Source of the DNA: Burkholderia pyrrocinia
Lineage (GTDB): Bacteria > Pseudomonadota > Gammaproteobacteria > Burkholderiales > Burkholderiaceae
Length of the DNA stretch: 64,000 nucleotides
Assembly: GCF_022809715.1 (NCBI RefSeq)
Contig: NZ_CP094459.1
Span: 2,666,001 to 2,730,000, forward strand
Reading direction: 5' to 3'
In this document: positions 1 to 10,388 of the stretch, one piece after another
Position numbering within the stretch: the stretch's first letter is position 1
Layout of the letters: each line of letters begins with the position of its first letter
Program-made: the position numbers and the translations under genes
Notes under the pieces: generated by a model
The model's input: only the letters and a program-made list of their open reading frames with translations
What the model was told of the DNA's origin: nothing
The model's database searches: none

Positions 1-1
1 C

Positions 2-406
2 CTCGCGACCGAAGTCGGCGATTTCGTGTTGAAGCGCGCGGACGGGCAATGGGCCTATCAGCTCGCGGTCGTCGTCGACGATGCCGATGCGCGCATCACG
101 CACGTCGTGCGCGGCGCCGACCTGCTCGATTCGACCGCGCGCCAGATCCATCTGCAACACTGCCTCGGCGTACCGACGCCGCGGTATCTGCACGTACCCG
201 TCGTCGTCGATGCAAACGGCGAGAAGCTCAGCAAGCAGACGGGCGCGACCGCACTCGAGCGCGACGATCCGCTGCCGGCACTGCAGGCCGCGGCCGCGCA
301 TCTGGGCCTCGCGCCCGATGGCGCGCTCGCGGGCACGACGCTGGATGCGTTCTACTCGGCCGCGACGGTCGCGTGGGCGCAACGCTTCGGGCCGCTGGCC
401 GGCTAA
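2..406 (+). CDS. gluQ: Glutamyl-Q tRNA(Asp) synthetase, C-terminal part (partial)
   Basis: The reading frame is open from the left edge (first complete codon at position 2), so only the last 134 or so residues are present. It resembles GluQ-RS, a truncated relative of glutamyl-tRNA synthetase without the anticodon-binding domain. The enzyme activates glutamate and transfers it to the queuosine base at position 34 of tRNA(Asp). The visible part holds the end of the Rossmann catalytic fold: a [10 protein letters not shown] stretch, the VVDD and RGADLL motifs, and the KMSKS-like loop written here as KLSKQTGA. The gene ends at a TAA and is followed by a bidirectional terminator shared with the convergent helicase gene. 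The 5' end lies outside the window. Family assignment is firm. Confidence 0.93.
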   Translation, partial: LATEVGDFVLKRADGQWAYQLAVVVDDADARITHVVRGADLLDSTARQIHLQHCLGVPTPRYLHVPVVVDANGEKLSKQTGATALERDDPLPALQAAAAHLGLAPDGALAGTTLDAFYSAATVAWAQRFGPLAG

Positions 407-511
407 AGCGGCCGGCGAGCCGGTTTCGCGCCGATCGAGTGCCGGTTTGGCATCGCGCGCCGCGAAGCCCGCATCCCGCCCGCCCCATCCAACCACAGCC
501 CCAATAAAAAA

Positions 512-543
512 CGGGCACATGCTCATCGCATGCACCCGCTTTT
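512..543. terminator. Bidirectional terminator between gluQ and rhlE
   Basis: Inverted repeat 512-522 / 528-538 with a 5-nt loop and one 2x2 internal mismatch. It is flanked by an A run (506-511) on the left and a T run (540-543) on the right, so it can stop transcription from either convergent gene. Confidence 0.7.
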
Positions 544-583
544 CCGGCAGCGCTCGCGCGCCGCCCCGCCATGTTCGTCCGGC

Positions 584-2077
584 TTAAGCCGACGGCTTGC
601 GCGGCATCCCGAACCCGCCGAGCAGCGCGGCGACCTGGCGCTTCGGCCCTTTCTTCTCGGGCTGCTGCGCGGGCTGTGCGTCGTCCGACTGCTTCGCCGC
701 CGCCGACGGCTCGTACGGCTTCAGGAAGAAATCGTCGACCGGCGCTTCGTGGCGACGGTGATGGCCACTACGCTCGGAACCGGCCGAGCGGCGCGCCGAT
801 GCACCGCGATGCTCGTCGCGTTCGCGCCGGCCACCGCGTTCGCCACCGCGCTCGCTGTTGCGGTCGCCGCTACGCTCGCCGCCACGTTCGTCCTGACGAT
901 GGCGCGCCGGCTTGTCGATTGCGAGCGTCTGCACTTCGAGCGGGCGCTTGATCAGCTTCTCGATATCGGCGAGCTGCTTGCGCTCGTTCGGGCTGCACAG
1001 CGACAGCGCGTCGCCGGTCGCGCCCGCGCGGCCGGTACGGCCGATCCGGTGCACGTAGTCTTCCGCGCTGAACGGCAGGTCGAAGTTGATCACGGCCGGC
1101 AGCTCGACGATGTCGAGGCCGCGCGCGGCCACGTCGGTCGCGACCAGCGCCTCGATTTCGCCGCGCTTGAACGCGTCGAGCGCCTGCATCCGCTCGATCT
1201 GCGTCTTGTCGCCGTGGATCGCCGACGCGACCACGCCGTCGCGCTCGAGATTGCGCGCGAGCCGGCTCGCGCCGATCTTGCTGTTGCAGAACACGATCAC
1301 CTGCTTGAGCCCGCGATCGCGCAGCAACTGCACGACGGCCGCCTGCTTGTCGCCTTCGGCGACGTCGTAGACGATCTGCGTGACGTTCGCGTTCGTCGAG
1401 TTGCTGCGCGCGACCTCGATCGTCTGCGGGTTGCGCAGGTAGGTCGACGCGAGCTTCTTGATTTCCGGCGAGAAGGTGGCCGAGAACAGCAGCGTCTGGC
1501 GCTCCTTCGGCAGCAGGTTCAGGATCCGCTGCAGGTCCGGCAGGAAGCCCATGTCGAGCATCCGGTCGGCCTCGTCGAGCACCAGCATCTGCACCTGCCC
1601 GAGGTTCGCGGTCTTCTGCTGCACGTGGTCGAGCAGGCGGCCCGGCGTCGCGATCAGGATCTCGACGCCGCGGCGCAACTCGGCCATCTGCGGGTTCATG
1701 TCGACGCCGCCGAACACGACCGCGCTGCGCAGCGGCGTGTGCTTCCCGTACGCATGCACGTTCGCGGCGACCTGGTCGGCCAGTTCGCGGGTCGGCGTGA
1801 GGATCAGCGCGCGCACCGGGTGGCGCGCGGGCGATGCGCTCGTGTTGGCCTGCGGCAGCAGGCGCTGGATGATCGGCAGCGAGAAGCTCGCGGTCTTGCC
1901 GGTGCCTGTTTGCGCGGCGCCCATGACGTCGCGGCCGGCGAGCACGACCGGAATGGCCTGCGCCTGGATCGGCGTCGGCGTCGTATAGCCCTGCTCCACA
2001 ATGGCTTTCAGGATATCGGCGGCAAGGCCGAATTGGTCGAAGGTTGCGTCGACGGGCTTGGCGACAGAATCGGACAT
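584..2077 (-). CDS. rhlE: DEAD-box ATP-dependent RNA helicase, RhlE type
   Basis: 497-residue cytosolic RNA helicase that unwinds short RNA duplexes in ribosome assembly and mRNA turnover. The sequence shows the Q motif region (residues about 12-43), Walker A AQTGTGKT (55-62), PTREL (about 95-99), DEAD (168-171), SAT (199-201), an ARGLD block near 318 and HRIGRTGR (343-350). The tail from about residue 390 is Arg/Gly/Glu/His rich with RGGER-like repeats, then a short QVAALLGGFG motif seen at the end of RhlE-like proteins; it is probably an unstructured RNA-binding tail. The frame stays open well upstream, but the ATG at 2077 begins the family-typical N-terminus, so it was chosen. A possible promoter lies about 200 bp upstream, implying a long 5' leader, which is usual for cold-responsive helicase mRNAs. 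RhlE versus another DEAD subfamily is inferred from the tail. Confidence 0.93.
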   Translation of the reverse strand: MSDSVAKPVDATFDQFGLAADILKAIVEQGYTTPTPIQAQAIPVVLAGRDVMGAAQTGTGKTASFSLPIIQRLLPQANTSASPARHPVRALILTPTRELADQVAANVHAYGKHTPLRSAVVFGGVDMNPQMAELRRGVEILIATPGRLLDHVQQKTANLGQVQMLVLDEADRMLDMGFLPDLQRILNLLPKERQTLLFSATFSPEIKKLASTYLRNPQTIEVARSNSTNANVTQIVYDVAEGDKQAAVVQLLRDRGLKQVIVFCNSKIGASRLARNLERDGVVASAIHGDKTQIERMQALDAFKRGEIEALVATDVAARGLDIVELPAVINFDLPFSAEDYVHRIGRTGRAGATGDALSLCSPNERKQLADIEKLIKRPLEVQTLAIDKPARHRQDERGGERSGDRNSERGGERGGRRERDEHRGASARRSAGSERSGHHRRHEAPVDDFFLKPYEPSAAAKQSDDAQPAQQPEKKGPKRQVAALLGGFGMPRKPSA

Positions 2078-2276
2078 GGTGGCGTTTCGCTCAAAAGGCG
2101 CGGCGGGGACATCGTGCGTCAGGCCAGCCGGGCCTGCGCTCATCACAATTCGGAAATAGACGGAGCCGCGGCGCGCCGCGCGGCGCCGCTCTGGCGCTTG
2201 GGACCGGTTCAATGCGAACGCCGGACACCAGGCCGTGCGGACTCCGTTCGGCGCGAATGCCGGCGGAAAGGGCCGT

Positions 2277-2282
2277 ATTGTA
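2277..2282 (-). promoter_or_regulatory. Candidate extended -10 element for rhlE
   Basis: Read on the minus strand this is TACAAT preceded by TG at the extended -10 position (TGCTACAAT). No good -35 at 17 bp is visible, which is acceptable for extended -10 promoters. It would give a leader of roughly 190 nt in front of rhlE. Seen by eye only. Confidence 0.35.
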
Positions 2283-2464
2283 GCACTGCGCGGCCATCTG
2301 TCCGTGACAACGCCGCGAACGGCCGCAACGGCGGTTCGCGCGGCGGGCCCGGACAGGCCGCACGGCCGGCGCACGGCCCGGACGAGCTATCCCGATCGGT
2401 CGTCGAGCGATATCAGGGGCCTGATCAAGAATGGCGTTGCCAGGCGTCCGCGGCGGGCCTGAGC

Positions 2465-2484
2465 GCCGGACCTTCAGGTCCGGC
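2465..2484 (-). terminator. Hairpin downstream of the MliC-like gene
   Basis: Perfect 9-bp inverted repeat (GCCGGACCT / AGGTCCGGC) with a 2-nt loop, 53 bp beyond the stop codon of the leftward MliC-like gene. There is no T run, so it may be a processing or rho-assisted end rather than a classic terminator. Confidence 0.4.
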
Positions 2485-2536
2485 AGCCGGCTTGCGCTGG
2501 CGCCTGGCGGGCACGATCCGCGATCGCGCCCGGTGC

Positions 2537-2917
2537 TCAGCCCTTCTTCTTTTTCTTCTCGACCTGCACGCAGTCGCCAAGCAGCGGCGGCGACTTCAGG
2601 TCGGCGATCTCGTCGCGCAGCGTCGCTTCCTTGCCCTTCGTCCACCATGTATAGCGGCCGGCCTGATAGCGCGCGCCCGAAGCCGACACGGTATCGACGA
2701 ACAGCAGTTGCCGCCCGTTGACCGGCACGAGCGCGAAGCTCTGGCCGTTGCCCGCGAGCCAGTACGACACGCGCACGGGCTGCTTCTGGTTCGCGCACTG
2801 GTAGACGGTCTGCTGGCGCGCATCGGCGTCGATCTCTTCGACGGTCAGTTGCGCGGCATGCGCGACGGAAACGGCGGTGCCGGCGAGCGCGAGTGCGGCG
2901 ACGGTTTGGCGAATCAT
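2537..2917 (-). CDS. MliC-like periplasmic protein (C-type lysozyme inhibitor family)
   Basis: 126 residues. An N-terminal signal peptide (residues 1-21, ending AHA) is followed by a single MliC-type domain: a YQC start, a central VSYW...ALVPVNG strand pair, the family signature SASGARY near residue 78, a WWTKG motif and a second Cys near the C-terminus (GDC) that could pair with the first. MliC/PliC proteins bind and inhibit C-type (animal) lysozyme, protecting peptidoglycan. There is no lipobox, so a soluble periplasmic form is expected rather than the lipoprotein MliC. The C-terminus ends in a run of lysines. It lies 79 bp downstream of the small lipoprotein gene in the same direction and may be read from the purT promoter. 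The fold call is good; inhibitory activity is inferred. Confidence 0.75.
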   Translation of the reverse strand: MIRQTVAALALAGTAVSVAHAAQLTVEEIDADARQQTVYQCANQKQPVRVSYWLAGNGQSFALVPVNGRQLLFVDTVSASGARYQAGRYTWWTKGKEATLRDEIADLKSPPLLGDCVQVEKKKKKG

Positions 2918-2996
2918 GCAGGTCCTCTCACGAGACGGGTGGAAACGCGCCCTCGCGGGGCGCGGTTATTGTTGGTTATCGCACCGCTTATCGTCG

Positions 2997-3182
2997 TCAG
3001 GGATCGATGACGTCGGCGCACGCGTCGGTCGGCGCGGCTGCGACATGGCCGACGAGCGGCACGATCTTGAGCCCGGCCGATGCCACCCGGCACGGCGCGG
3101 CCGCGAGGCCGCAGCCCGCGAGACCCGCGGCAAGCGCCAGCGCGGCGCCCAGCTTTCCGATACGCAGCCAGATCGGCGCCAT
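2997..3182 (-). CDS. Small lipoprotein, DUF6726-like
   Basis: 61 residues. The N-terminus is a lipoprotein signal with lipobox LAGC (residues 21-24, lipidated Cys24), and the mature part is only about 37 residues with two more cysteines (Cys31 and Cys55) that could form a disulphide. It matches my memory of the short conserved DUF6726 family of Burkholderiales; function is unknown. It starts 18 bp after the purT stop codon, so it is probably transcribed with purT. Confidence 0.7.
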   Translation of the reverse strand: MAPIWLRIGKLGAALALAAGLAGCGLAAAPCRVASAGLKIVPLVGHVAAAPTDACADVIDP

Positions 3183-3200
3183 CGCCCTCTCCTCGTTCCG

Positions 3201-4415
3201 TCAGCCGGCCGACACGGGCCGGACGGCCGCGGCGGCGCGCTTCGCGCGTTCGCGGGCTTCGTCGACGGTCGCGCCGGTCGCCAGCGCGACGCCCATGCGC
3301 CGCTTCGCAAAACTTTCCGGCTTGCCAAACAGGCGCAGGTCGGCGCCCGGCACCGCGAGCGCGTCGCGCACACCTTCGAACGCGATCCCGCGCTCGTCGA
3401 GCCCGCCGTAGATCACGGCCGACGCGGCCGGCGTACCGAGCGCCGGATCGACCGGCAGCCCGAGAATCGCGCGCGCGTGCAGCTCGAATTCCGACTGGCG
3501 CTGCGACGCGAGCGTGACGAGGCCCGTATCGTGCGGCCGCGGGCTCACCTCGGAGAACCACACGTCGTCGCCGCGCACGAACAGCTCGACGCCGAACAGC
3601 CCACGCCCGCCGAGCGCCTCGGTAACCTTGTGCGCGATCTCGCGCGACTTCTCGAGCGCCGCCGCGCTCATCGGCTGCGGCTGCCACGATTCGACGTAGT
3701 CGCCCGCGACCTGCACGTGGCCGACCGGTTCGCAGAAGTAGGTGCGCGTGCCGAGCGTCGCCGGGTCGATCGCGCGCACGGTCAGTTGCGTGATCTCGTA
3801 TTCGAAATCGATGAAACCCTCGACGATCACGCGGCCGTGGTTCACGCGCCCGCCCGCCATCGCGTAGTCCCACGCGGGCTTCACGTCGGCTTCGGTCTTC
3901 ACGACCGACTGGCCCTTGCCCGACGACGACATCACCGGCTTCACGACGCACGGCATGCCGATCTTCGCAACCGCCGCACTGAAGGCCTCGAACGATTCCG
4001 CGAACGCATACGGCGACGTCGGCAGCCCGAGTTCCTCGGCCGCGAGCCGGCGGATCCCTTCGCGGTTCATCGTGAGCTGCGTCGCGCGTGCGGTCGGGAT
4101 CACCTCGGCGAGGCCGTCCGCTTCGATCGCGGCGAGCGCGTCGGTCGCGATCGCCTCGATCTCCGGCACGATCAGGTGCGGGCGCTCGGCCTCGACGATC
4201 GCCCGCAGCGCGGCGGCGTCCGTCATGTCGATCACGTGCGCGCGATGCGCGACCTGATGGCCCGGTGCGTCCGGATAGCGGTCGACCGCGATGACTTCTA
4301 CGCCGAGCCGCTGCAACGCGATGATGACTTCCTTGCCGAGTTCGCCGGCGCCGAGCAGCATGACGCGCGTGGCCGAGGGCGAAAGCGGCGTACCGAGCCG
4401 CTGACCGATCTGCAT
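3201..4415 (-). CDS. purT: Formate-dependent phosphoribosylglycinamide formyltransferase 2
   Basis: 404 residues, the usual PurT length. It is a cytosolic ATP-grasp enzyme of de novo purine synthesis that converts GAR, formate and ATP to formyl-GAR, ADP and phosphate, independent of folate. Visible features are the N-terminal nucleotide-fold loop [10 protein letters not shown] (residues 20-29), the EIEAIAT segment (86-92), the ATP-grasp glycine-rich loop [12 protein letters not shown] (159-170), [12 protein letters not shown] (198-209) and a C-terminal SPRPHDTG motif typical of the PurK/PurT group. The ATG at 4415 gives the standard N-terminus. It is divergent from the META lipoprotein gene and heads a leftward run with two small envelope-protein genes. 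Confidence 0.96.
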   Translation of the reverse strand: MQIGQRLGTPLSPSATRVMLLGAGELGKEVIIALQRLGVEVIAVDRYPDAPGHQVAHRAHVIDMTDAAALRAIVEAERPHLIVPEIEAIATDALAAIEADGLAEVIPTARATQLTMNREGIRRLAAEELGLPTSPYAFAESFEAFSAAVAKIGMPCVVKPVMSSSGKGQSVVKTEADVKPAWDYAMAGGRVNHGRVIVEGFIDFEYEITQLTVRAIDPATLGTRTYFCEPVGHVQVAGDYVESWQPQPMSAAALEKSREIAHKVTEALGGRGLFGVELFVRGDDVWFSEVSPRPHDTGLVTLASQRQSEFELHARAILGLPVDPALGTPAASAVIYGGLDERGIAFEGVRDALAVPGADLRLFGKPESFAKRRMGVALATGATVDEARERAKRAAAAVRPVSAG

Positions 4416-4627
4416 GTGATTTCCCGCTTCTGGTGGAGGACGAAAACGGCTCCGATGTTAACACGCGCCACGTCGCCGGTTTGGCGGTTTCGCCACGCCG
4501 CTGCCCGGCCGTGCGCCGCGCGCGGGCAGGCTGCGAACGTTTTCACGCGTGAAGTGTCGGCTCGCCTGCCGCGGGGCGGGTGCGTTACTCTTACGCCTTG
4601 ATCAGAATCCGATGAGGAACGAGGCTC

Positions 4628-5173
4628 ATGTCCCACCTGTTCGCAGCCGCACGCGCCCGCACCGGCCTGCTTCGTCCGTTGCGCGCGCCGCTCTGCGCGT
4701 TGACGCTTGCCACGCTTCTCGCCGCCTGCGCGATGCCGACCCATCCCGACTCCGCCGCCCCCGCCCCCGACCCGTACAACCCGGCCGCCGTCCAGTTGCT
4801 CGACGACACGAGCTGGGAACTCACCAGCTGGCTGAACGCCGACGGCACGCCGCGCACGATCCCGCACGGCGACAACGGCGAGCCGATCAAGCTCGCGCTG
4901 TCGACCGATTCGGGCATCCGGCGCGCCAGCGGGTTCTCGGGCTGCAACCGCTATATGGGCACCTACGCGATCAAGAACGGCCTGCTGAGCTTCGGGCCGC
5001 TCGCCGGCACACGGATGGCCTGCCCGAATACGCTCGGCGGCCAGCTCGAACATGCGTACCTCGACGCGCTTGCCCACATCGAGAAGACCGGCGTGCAGAT
5101 GCGCGAACCCAAGCAACTGCAGATCGTGACCAATGCCGGCGCAACGCTGACCTTCACGCACCGGAGCCCCTGA
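4628..5173 (+). CDS. META-domain lipoprotein (HslJ-like)
   Basis: 181 residues. A lipoprotein signal peptide with lipobox LAAC (Cys34) is followed by a Pro/Ala linker and a META (DUF306) domain from about residue 55: a W-x-L-T start, SGFSGCNRYMGTY in the middle and a LAGTRMACP block. The two Cys in SGC and ACP are the conserved pair of this domain. META/HslJ proteins are outer-membrane or periplasmic proteins connected with heat-shock and novobiocin tolerance in E. coli; exact function here is unknown. A GAGGAA-type ribosome site precedes the ATG at 4628. Confidence 0.82.
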   Translation: MSHLFAAARARTGLLRPLRAPLCALTLATLLAACAMPTHPDSAAPAPDPYNPAAVQLLDDTSWELTSWLNADGTPRTIPHGDNGEPIKLALSTDSGIRRASGFSGCNRYMGTYAIKNGLLSFGPLAGTRMACPNTLGGQLEHAYLDALAHIEKTGVQMREPKQLQIVTNAGATLTFTHRSP

Positions 5174-5250
5174 CGCACCGCGCGCGCGAAGGCCGGCCGA
5201 CCGCCTTCGCGTTGCGCGTCGCGCGCGTGTGCCGGACGCACGCGCCGCAC

Positions 5251-5281
5251 GGCGTGAAACGAATTCACGCCATCTTAGAAT
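5251..5281 (+). promoter_or_regulatory. Dyad and candidate -10 upstream of ftsK
   Basis: Perfect 8-bp inverted repeat GGCGTGAA (5251-5258) / TTCACGCC (5264-5271), followed at once by TAGAAT (5276-5281), a reasonable -10 hexamer 70 bp before ftsK. There is no T run after the stem, so a regulatory dyad is at least as likely as a terminator for the lipoprotein gene. Confidence 0.35.
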
Positions 5282-5350
5282 CTTGTTCGCCGGCCGGTTA
5301 AACTCGGCGGGTCGCGCCACGCGCGCCCCTCCCCACTCCTGTTTCAAAGC

Positions 5351-8300
5351 ATGCACACGGTTGTCTTCGGCTGGTTCGGCATCTCCGCCGTCTGGTTCCT
5401 CCTTCTGTTCTGGCGTCTCGTGCAGGCGATGCTGCCCGGCGGCGGCGGCCTCGCCGGCCGCGGCTCGATCCGCCTGTGGCTCGGCTTCGCCGCGGTGTTC
5501 GTCGCAAGCTGCACGCTGACGAGCGCGCTGTCGGGCCCCGACACGAACGCGCTCGGCCACGCGTTCTCCGCCGGCTTCGTCCATGTGCTCGGTCCGATCG
5601 GCACGCCGGTCGCGATGGTCGTGCTGTTCTTCGCCGGGCTGCCCTGGCTGACCGGCATCGGCTGGCGCCAGTTCGCCGCATGGGTCGACACGTCGTTCGG
5701 CGTCAAGCTGTCGCGCGAGCGCGACGACGACGATGCCCGCGGTATCGCCGACCTGCCGCGCAGCGCACTGCATCGCGACGACGACGTCGTGCAGCCGACC
5801 ACCGCGCATACCGTCAACTCGATGGCGCCGCGCCAGAACGGCCGGTATTCGCGCCCGACGCTGTGGAAACCCGACCCGCAGGCGCGGCCGAAGCCGCGCA
5901 GCAAAACGCCCCCGCGTCCGCACACGGAACCCGTCGCGCCGTCGGGCTGGCTGAAGCCGACCGCGACCGGTCGCAGCATGCCGGCACCGCCCGCACCGAT
6001 CCCGGCCAGCGCGATGCCGCCCCCGACGACCGGCAGCACCGCCAGCCTCGCGCGTGCGGCGGCAAACTCGCAAGTGCCGCGCCCCGATCCCGCCCCGCTT
6101 CCGGTCGGATTCGAACCCGTCCGGCCTCGGCCGACGGCTGCGCGACCGGCCACCGCTGCGCTGAAACAGGCCGCTCCGCACACCACGGTCACGCCGCGGC
6201 CGGCCAGCGCGCCGCCGCCGCGCCCGCCCGTGCGACCGGCGGCGGGAATCGGCGCGGCCGGCCTGCCGCCGGACACCGCGCGACGCCGCCCGGCACCGCC
6301 AACGCCGGCGCGCGCGCCGCTCTATGCATGGACGGAAAAACCCGCGGCGCCGATTACGCCGGCGCCGAGCGTTCACGACACGCTGCGCTCGATCGAGGCC
6401 AGCACCGCACAATGGGCCACGCTCGGCGGTTCGCAGTCGACCGATGCCGCGCACGCGGCGGCAGCCGCCGCAACCGTGGCCGGTATGGCAGCGACAGCCG
6501 GCAGCGTTGCCGCGCCGGTGTCGGCTGCCGTGTCGAACGGGTTCGTCTCCGCGACGCACGGCGTCGCGGACCATGACGCCGGCGCCACGGTCGAACACGA
6601 TGCGGCGCCCGCTTACGACGACAACGCGCCGATCATGCTGGATGCGTTCATGCCGGCAGAACCCGGTATCCACGCGCCGGTTGCCGATTGGGGCACCACT
6701 GCGTTCGACGACACCGCACCGCACACGCTGTCGAATACCGGCATCGACGATGCCGCGTTTGCCCGTCACGCCGACAACCCGGTCCAGCACGCCGCCGATG
6801 CGCCCGCCGCACCGGCGTCCGGGATCGCGCCCGCGCCATCGTCCGACGCGCCGATCGACCTCGCTCCGTGGGAAGACCTCGCCAGCCAGCCGGTTTCCGC
6901 GTTCGACGGATCGGCCGGTAGCCCGATCGCTGCGTCGCCGACCGGCGCGACGGGATCGCAGCCGGCCAATGCGGCCTTTGCGCACCGGCAAGACGAGGCG
7001 GTTCACGACATCGCTGCAAACAAACCGGTTGCGTCCGTCGATACCGATGACAAGCGCGCAGCACAACCGGTGCCCGCGATCGATCGCGTTGCACCGGCCC
7101 GTGCGCCGCAGGGCGTCGCCGATGCTCACGCCGACGTCAGACCCGCCGGGGAGATCGCGCCGTTTGCGGCCCTCCCCTCTTCGTCGATCGCAGAATCGTC
7201 GGCACGCGCCAGTTCCGACGCCGTGCCGCTAGCGGCGGCGTCGGCACTGACTGCATCGCGTACCGCATCGGAAACCGTCGAGCCGAAAGCAGCCGAACGT
7301 GCCGCGCCGCTACCAGCAATCGCGCAGGGCGCCACGCCCGCGACAGATTGGACGCGGACACCATCGATTCCGCCGACCGTGCAACCTGCAACGACAGATA
7401 CGGCCGTTTCCGCGGAATTGCCGCAATCGCAGACAGCTCAACCGTTTGCCGCAGCACCGACGGCTTCGGCCGCCGCTACTTCGCCGCTCGGCGGCGCCGC
7501 TCACGGTGCGACCGCGCAGGCACCTGCATCTGCATCGAGCATGGCGCCCGACACAGCTGCAGTTGCACCGGCCGGCGCAACCGGCACGGCATCCGCTTCG
7601 CTTTCGCAGCCGGCCGCATCGGCATCGACCGTTGCACCGGTCGCGTCGACTTCACCGGTCGGTGTAACCGGCACGGCATCCGCTTCGCTTTCGCAGCCGG
7701 CCGCATCGGCATCGACCGTTGCACCGGTCGCTTCGACTTCACCTGTCGGCGTAACCGGCACGGCATCCGCTTCGCTTTCGCAGTCGACCGCATCGACATC
7801 GACCGTTGCACCGGTCGCGTCGACTTCACCGGTCGGCGTAACCGGCACTGCGTCCGCTTCACTTTCGCAGCCGGCTGCCTCGGCACCGACCGTTGCACCG
7901 GTCGCTTCGACTTCACCGGTCGGTGCAACCGGCCCGGCATCCGCTCCGCTTTCACAGCCAGCCGCCTCGGCACCGGCCGTTGCATCGGTCGCATCGACGG
8001 CGCCGGTCGGCGTCACGGGCGAGACTTACGGTTCACCCGTCCGCGCATCGACCGTCGCGCCCGCCACGGCACCATCGACGGCCGGCGCGTCGGATTCGAC
8101 ATTCAGCTCGACCGCGCAAGCGCCTGCACCAGCGGCAACGCCTACGCCCGCTCCCGCAACACCTGTGAATTTCGCGTCCGGCTCGATCGCCGCGCAGCCT
8201 TTCGCGCCCGCATCGACTCTGTCGGCCAACACGGCAGCCTCGTCGACCGGCACGACATTCGGCGGATCCGGCTCAACCGCACCGCAGCCGGCGGCTAGCC

Positions 8301-10288
8301 TGCCGGTTCCGCCAGCCGCTTCCGTCGTAACGACATCGTCCTCGGGCGCAGTCACCCCGATGACCACGACCGCGGCGGCTCCGGCTCAACCGGTCGCAGC
8401 CTCGCATGTCGCCGCGGCCGGATCGCTGGCGTCCATCGCGACAACGACCGCGACGCAGCCGCTGCCGATCGCATCGGCGCCTGCGGCAACCGCAACTACG
8501 ACGTTCGCTACACCGCCCGCCCCTGCCGCATCGTCGACGAGCTGGTCGGCGCCGAATGTGTCCGCGACACCGACTGCCGCATCGATCGCAGCACCGCAAC
8601 CGGCAACAACCGTTCCCGGCGCGGGCCTGCCCACGCCGGTGACTGTCGCTGCTGCGTCGACGCTTCCCGTTGCCGCGCCCATCGGCGCCATCGCCACCGT
8701 GGCAACCGAACCGGCCGTGCCCGCCGCGGCCGACACAGCCGTCGCCCCCGACACCCCCGCGCGCCAGCCGCGCCCGAACGCGTTCGAATTCCACGCGCCC
8801 GCGTCGTTCAACGTCGAACTGCCGACGCTCGACCTGCTCGAGCCCGCGTCCGACGACGTCGAAATGATCACCGAGGAACACCTCGCGCAGACGGCCCAGG
8901 TGATCGAACAGCGGCTGCAGGAATTCAAGGTGCCGGTGACGGTCGTCGGCGCGTCGGCCGGCCCCGTGATCACGCGTTTCGAGATCGAGCCCGCGCTCGG
9001 CGTGCGCGGCAGCCAGATCGTCGGCCTGATGAAGGATCTGTCGCGCGGCCTCGGCCTCACGTCGATCCGCGTCGTCGAGACGATCCCCGGCAAGACCTGC
9101 ATGGGCCTCGAACTGCCGAACGCGAAGCGCCAGATGATCCGCCTGTCGGAAATCCTTGCCGCGCGCGAGTACCAGCATTCGCCGTCGCAACTGACGATCG
9201 CGATGGGCAAGGACATCACCGGCCACCCGGTCGTGACCGATCTCGCGAAGGCGCCGCACATGCTCGTCGCCGGCACGACGGGCTCGGGCAAGTCGGTCGC
9301 GATCAACGCGATGATCCTGTCGCTGCTGTACAAGGCGACGCCCGAGGACGTGCGACTCATCATGATCGACCCGAAGATGCTGGAACTGTCGGTCTACGAA
9401 GGCATCCCGCACCTGCTCGCGCCGGTCGTCACCGACATGAAGCTCGCGGCGAACGCGCTGAACTGGTGCGTCGGCGAAATGGAAAAGCGCTACCGGCTGA
9501 TGTCGGCCGTCGGCGTGCGCAACCTCGCGGGCTTCAACCAGAAGATCCGCGACGCGGAAGCGAAGGAAAAGAAGATCGGCAACCCGTTCTCGCTGACGCC
9601 CGAAGATCCCGAGCCGCTGTCGAAGCTGCCGCTGATCGTCGTCGTGATCGACGAGCTGGCCGACCTGATGATGGTCGCCGGCAAGAAGATCGAAGAGCTG
9701 ATCGCGCGTCTCGCGCAGAAGGCGCGCGCGGCCGGCATCCACCTGATCCTCGCGACGCAGCGTCCGTCCGTCGACGTGATCACCGGCCTGATCAAGGCGA
9801 ACATCCCGACGCGCGTCGCGTTCCAGGTGTCGTCGAAGATCGACTCGCGCACGATCCTCGACCAGATGGGCGCCGAATCGCTGCTCGGGATGGGCGACAT
9901 GCTGTTCCTGCCGCCGGGCACCGGTTACCCGCAGCGCGTACACGGCGCGTTCGTCGCCGACGAGGAAGTGCACCGGATCGTCGAGTACCTGAAGCAGTTC
10001 GGCGAGCCGCAGTACGAGGAAGGAATTCTCGACGGCCCGGCCGCCGACGGTGCGACGCAGGACCTGTTCGGCGAAGCGCCGGACGCGGAAGCCGATCCGC
10101 TGTACGACGAAGCCGTCGCGTTCGTCGTGCGCACGCGGCGCGCGTCGATCTCGTCGGTGCAGCGGCAGTTGCGGATCGGCTACAACCGCGCCGCGCGCCT
10201 CGTCGAGCAGATGGAAGCGGCCGGGCTCGTATCGGCGATGGGCATCAACGGCAGCCGCGAGGTGCTCGTGCCGGCCGCGGCCGACTGA
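5351..10288 (+). CDS. ftsK: DNA translocase FtsK, long-linker paralogue
   Basis: 1645 residues. This is a division-septum DNA pump that moves chromosome termini toward dif and activates XerCD. N-terminal residues 1-120 hold about three membrane segments (near 5-27, 42-62 and 80-104), fewer than the four of classic FtsK. Residues about 125-1130 form an extreme Ala/Pro/Thr/Ser-rich linker that includes five tandem 29-residue repeats. The RecA-like motor begins near 1145: Walker A GTTGSGKS (1308-1315), a [16 protein letters not shown]alker B block and an [14 protein letters not shown] segment. The C-terminal gamma winged helix (about 1580-1645) should read KOPS-type DNA motifs. No strong Shine-Dalgarno precedes the ATG at 5351, yet the N-terminus reads as a proper membrane start. 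Burkholderia commonly have a second, shorter FtsK elsewhere; which one serves at the septum cannot be judged here. Confidence 0.93.
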   Translation: MHTVVFGWFGISAVWFLLLFWRLVQAMLPGGGGLAGRGSIRLWLGFAAVFVASCTLTSALSGPDTNALGHAFSAGFVHVLGPIGTPVAMVVLFFAGLPWLTGIGWRQFAAWVDTSFGVKLSRERDDDDARGIADLPRSALHRDDDVVQPTTAHTVNSMAPRQNGRYSRPTLWKPDPQARPKPRSKTPPRPHTEPVAPSGWLKPTATGRSMPAPPAPIPASAMPPPTTGSTASLARAAANSQVPRPDPAPLPVGFEPVRPRPTAARPATAALKQAAPHTTVTPRPASAPPPRPPVRPAAGIGAAGLPPDTARRRPAPPTPARAPLYAWTEKPAAPITPAPSVHDTLRSIEASTAQWATLGGSQSTDAAHAAAAAATVAGMAATAGSVAAPVSAAVSNGFVSATHGVADHDAGATVEHDAAPAYDDNAPIMLDAFMPAEPGIHAPVADWGTTAFDDTAPHTLSNTGIDDAAFARHADNPVQHAADAPAAPASGIAPAPSSDAPIDLAPWEDLASQPVSAFDGSAGSPIAASPTGATGSQPANAAFAHRQDEAVHDIAANKPVASVDTDDKRAAQPVPAIDRVAPARAPQGVADAHADVRPAGEIAPFAALPSSSIAESSARASSDAVPLAAASALTASRTASETVEPKAAERAAPLPAIAQGATPATDWTRTPSIPPTVQPATTDTAVSAELPQSQTAQPFAAAPTASAAATSPLGGAAHGATAQAPASASSMAPDTAAVAPAGATGTASASLSQPAASASTVAPVASTSPVGVTGTASASLSQPAASASTVAPVASTSPVGVTGTASASLSQSTASTSTVAPVASTSPVGVTGTASASLSQPAASAPTVAPVASTSPVGATGPASAPLSQPAASAPAVASVASTAPVGVTGETYGSPVRASTVAPATAPSTAGASDSTFSSTAQAPAPAATPTPAPATPVNFASGSIAAQPFAPASTLSANTAASSTGTTFGGSGSTAPQPAASLPVPPAASVVTTSSSGAVTPMTTTAAAPAQPVAASHVAAAGSLASIATTTATQPLPIASAPAATATTTFATPPAPAASSTSWSAPNVSATPTAASIAAPQPATTVPGAGLPTPVTVAAASTLPVAAPIGAIATVATEPAVPAAADTAVAPDTPARQPRPNAFEFHAPASFNVELPTLDLLEPASDDVEMITEEHLAQTAQVIEQRLQEFKVPVTVVGASAGPVITRFEIEPALGVRGSQIVGLMKDLSRGLGLTSIRVVETIPGKTCMGLELPNAKRQMIRLSEILAAREYQHSPSQLTIAMGKDITGHPVVTDLAKAPHMLVAGTTGSGKSVAINAMILSLLYKATPEDVRLIMIDPKMLELSVYEGIPHLLAPVVTDMKLAANALNWCVGEMEKRYRLMSAVGVRNLAGFNQKIRDAEAKEKKIGNPFSLTPEDPEPLSKLPLIVVVIDELADLMMVAGKKIEELIARLAQKARAAGIHLILATQRPSVDVITGLIKANIPTRVAFQVSSKIDSRTILDQMGAESLLGMGDMLFLPPGTGYPQRVHGAFVADEEVHRIVEYLKQFGEPQYEEGILDGPAADGATQDLFGEAPDAEADPLYDEAVAFVVRTRRASISSVQRQLRIGYNRAARLVEQMEAAGLVSAMGINGSREVLVPAAAD
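7580..8014 (+). repeat. Five tandem 87-bp repeats inside ftsK
   Basis: Units begin at 7580, 7667, 7754, 7841 and 7928, exactly 87 bp (29 codons) apart, and the next boundary falls at 8015. The encoded unit starts [10 protein letters not shown] and ends ASTSPVGV. The first four copies are nearly identical in DNA; the fifth has drifted more. The repeat is in frame, so copy-number change would only lengthen or shorten the linker. Confidence 0.92.
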
Positions 10289-10353
10289 GCAAGGCGGCCG
10301 CCCGGCCGCGATCGGCCGGCGCGGGCGCACCGCGAAACCGGCCGCCCCGGAAC

Positions 10354-10385
10354 ACGAAGGGCGCTGCATCGGCAGCGCCCTTCGT
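10354..10385. terminator. Bidirectional terminator between ftsK and the lactonase gene
   Basis: Perfect 14-bp inverted repeat (10354-10367 / 10372-10385) with an ATCG loop, lying between two convergent genes. T runs are weak on both sides. Confidence 0.7.
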
Positions 10386-10388
10386 CAT

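Larger units (their letters stand above)
2078..2536. other. Gene-free stretch between rhlE and the MliC-like gene
   Basis: About 460 bases without a convincing gene on either strand; the open frames here lack family similarity and are by-products of high GC. It holds the candidate rhlE promoter (2277-2282) and the hairpin at 2465-2484 behind the MliC-like gene. Confidence 0.6.

Noticed and set aside
530..3010. 826-codon open frame on the plus strand opposite rhlE
   Set aside because: Antisense by-product of high GC; Arg/Leu/Asp/Val rich with no family features, while rhlE on the other strand has all helicase motifs.
4530..4545. PurR-like box (GCGAACGTTTTC) upstream of purT
   Set aside because: One mismatch to the enterobacterial consensus, placed more than 110 bp from the gene, and a LacI-type PurR is not expected in this group.
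7580..8014. Tandem repeats as a possible CRISPR array
   Set aside because: Repeats are contiguous 87-bp coding units without spacers, in frame within ftsK.
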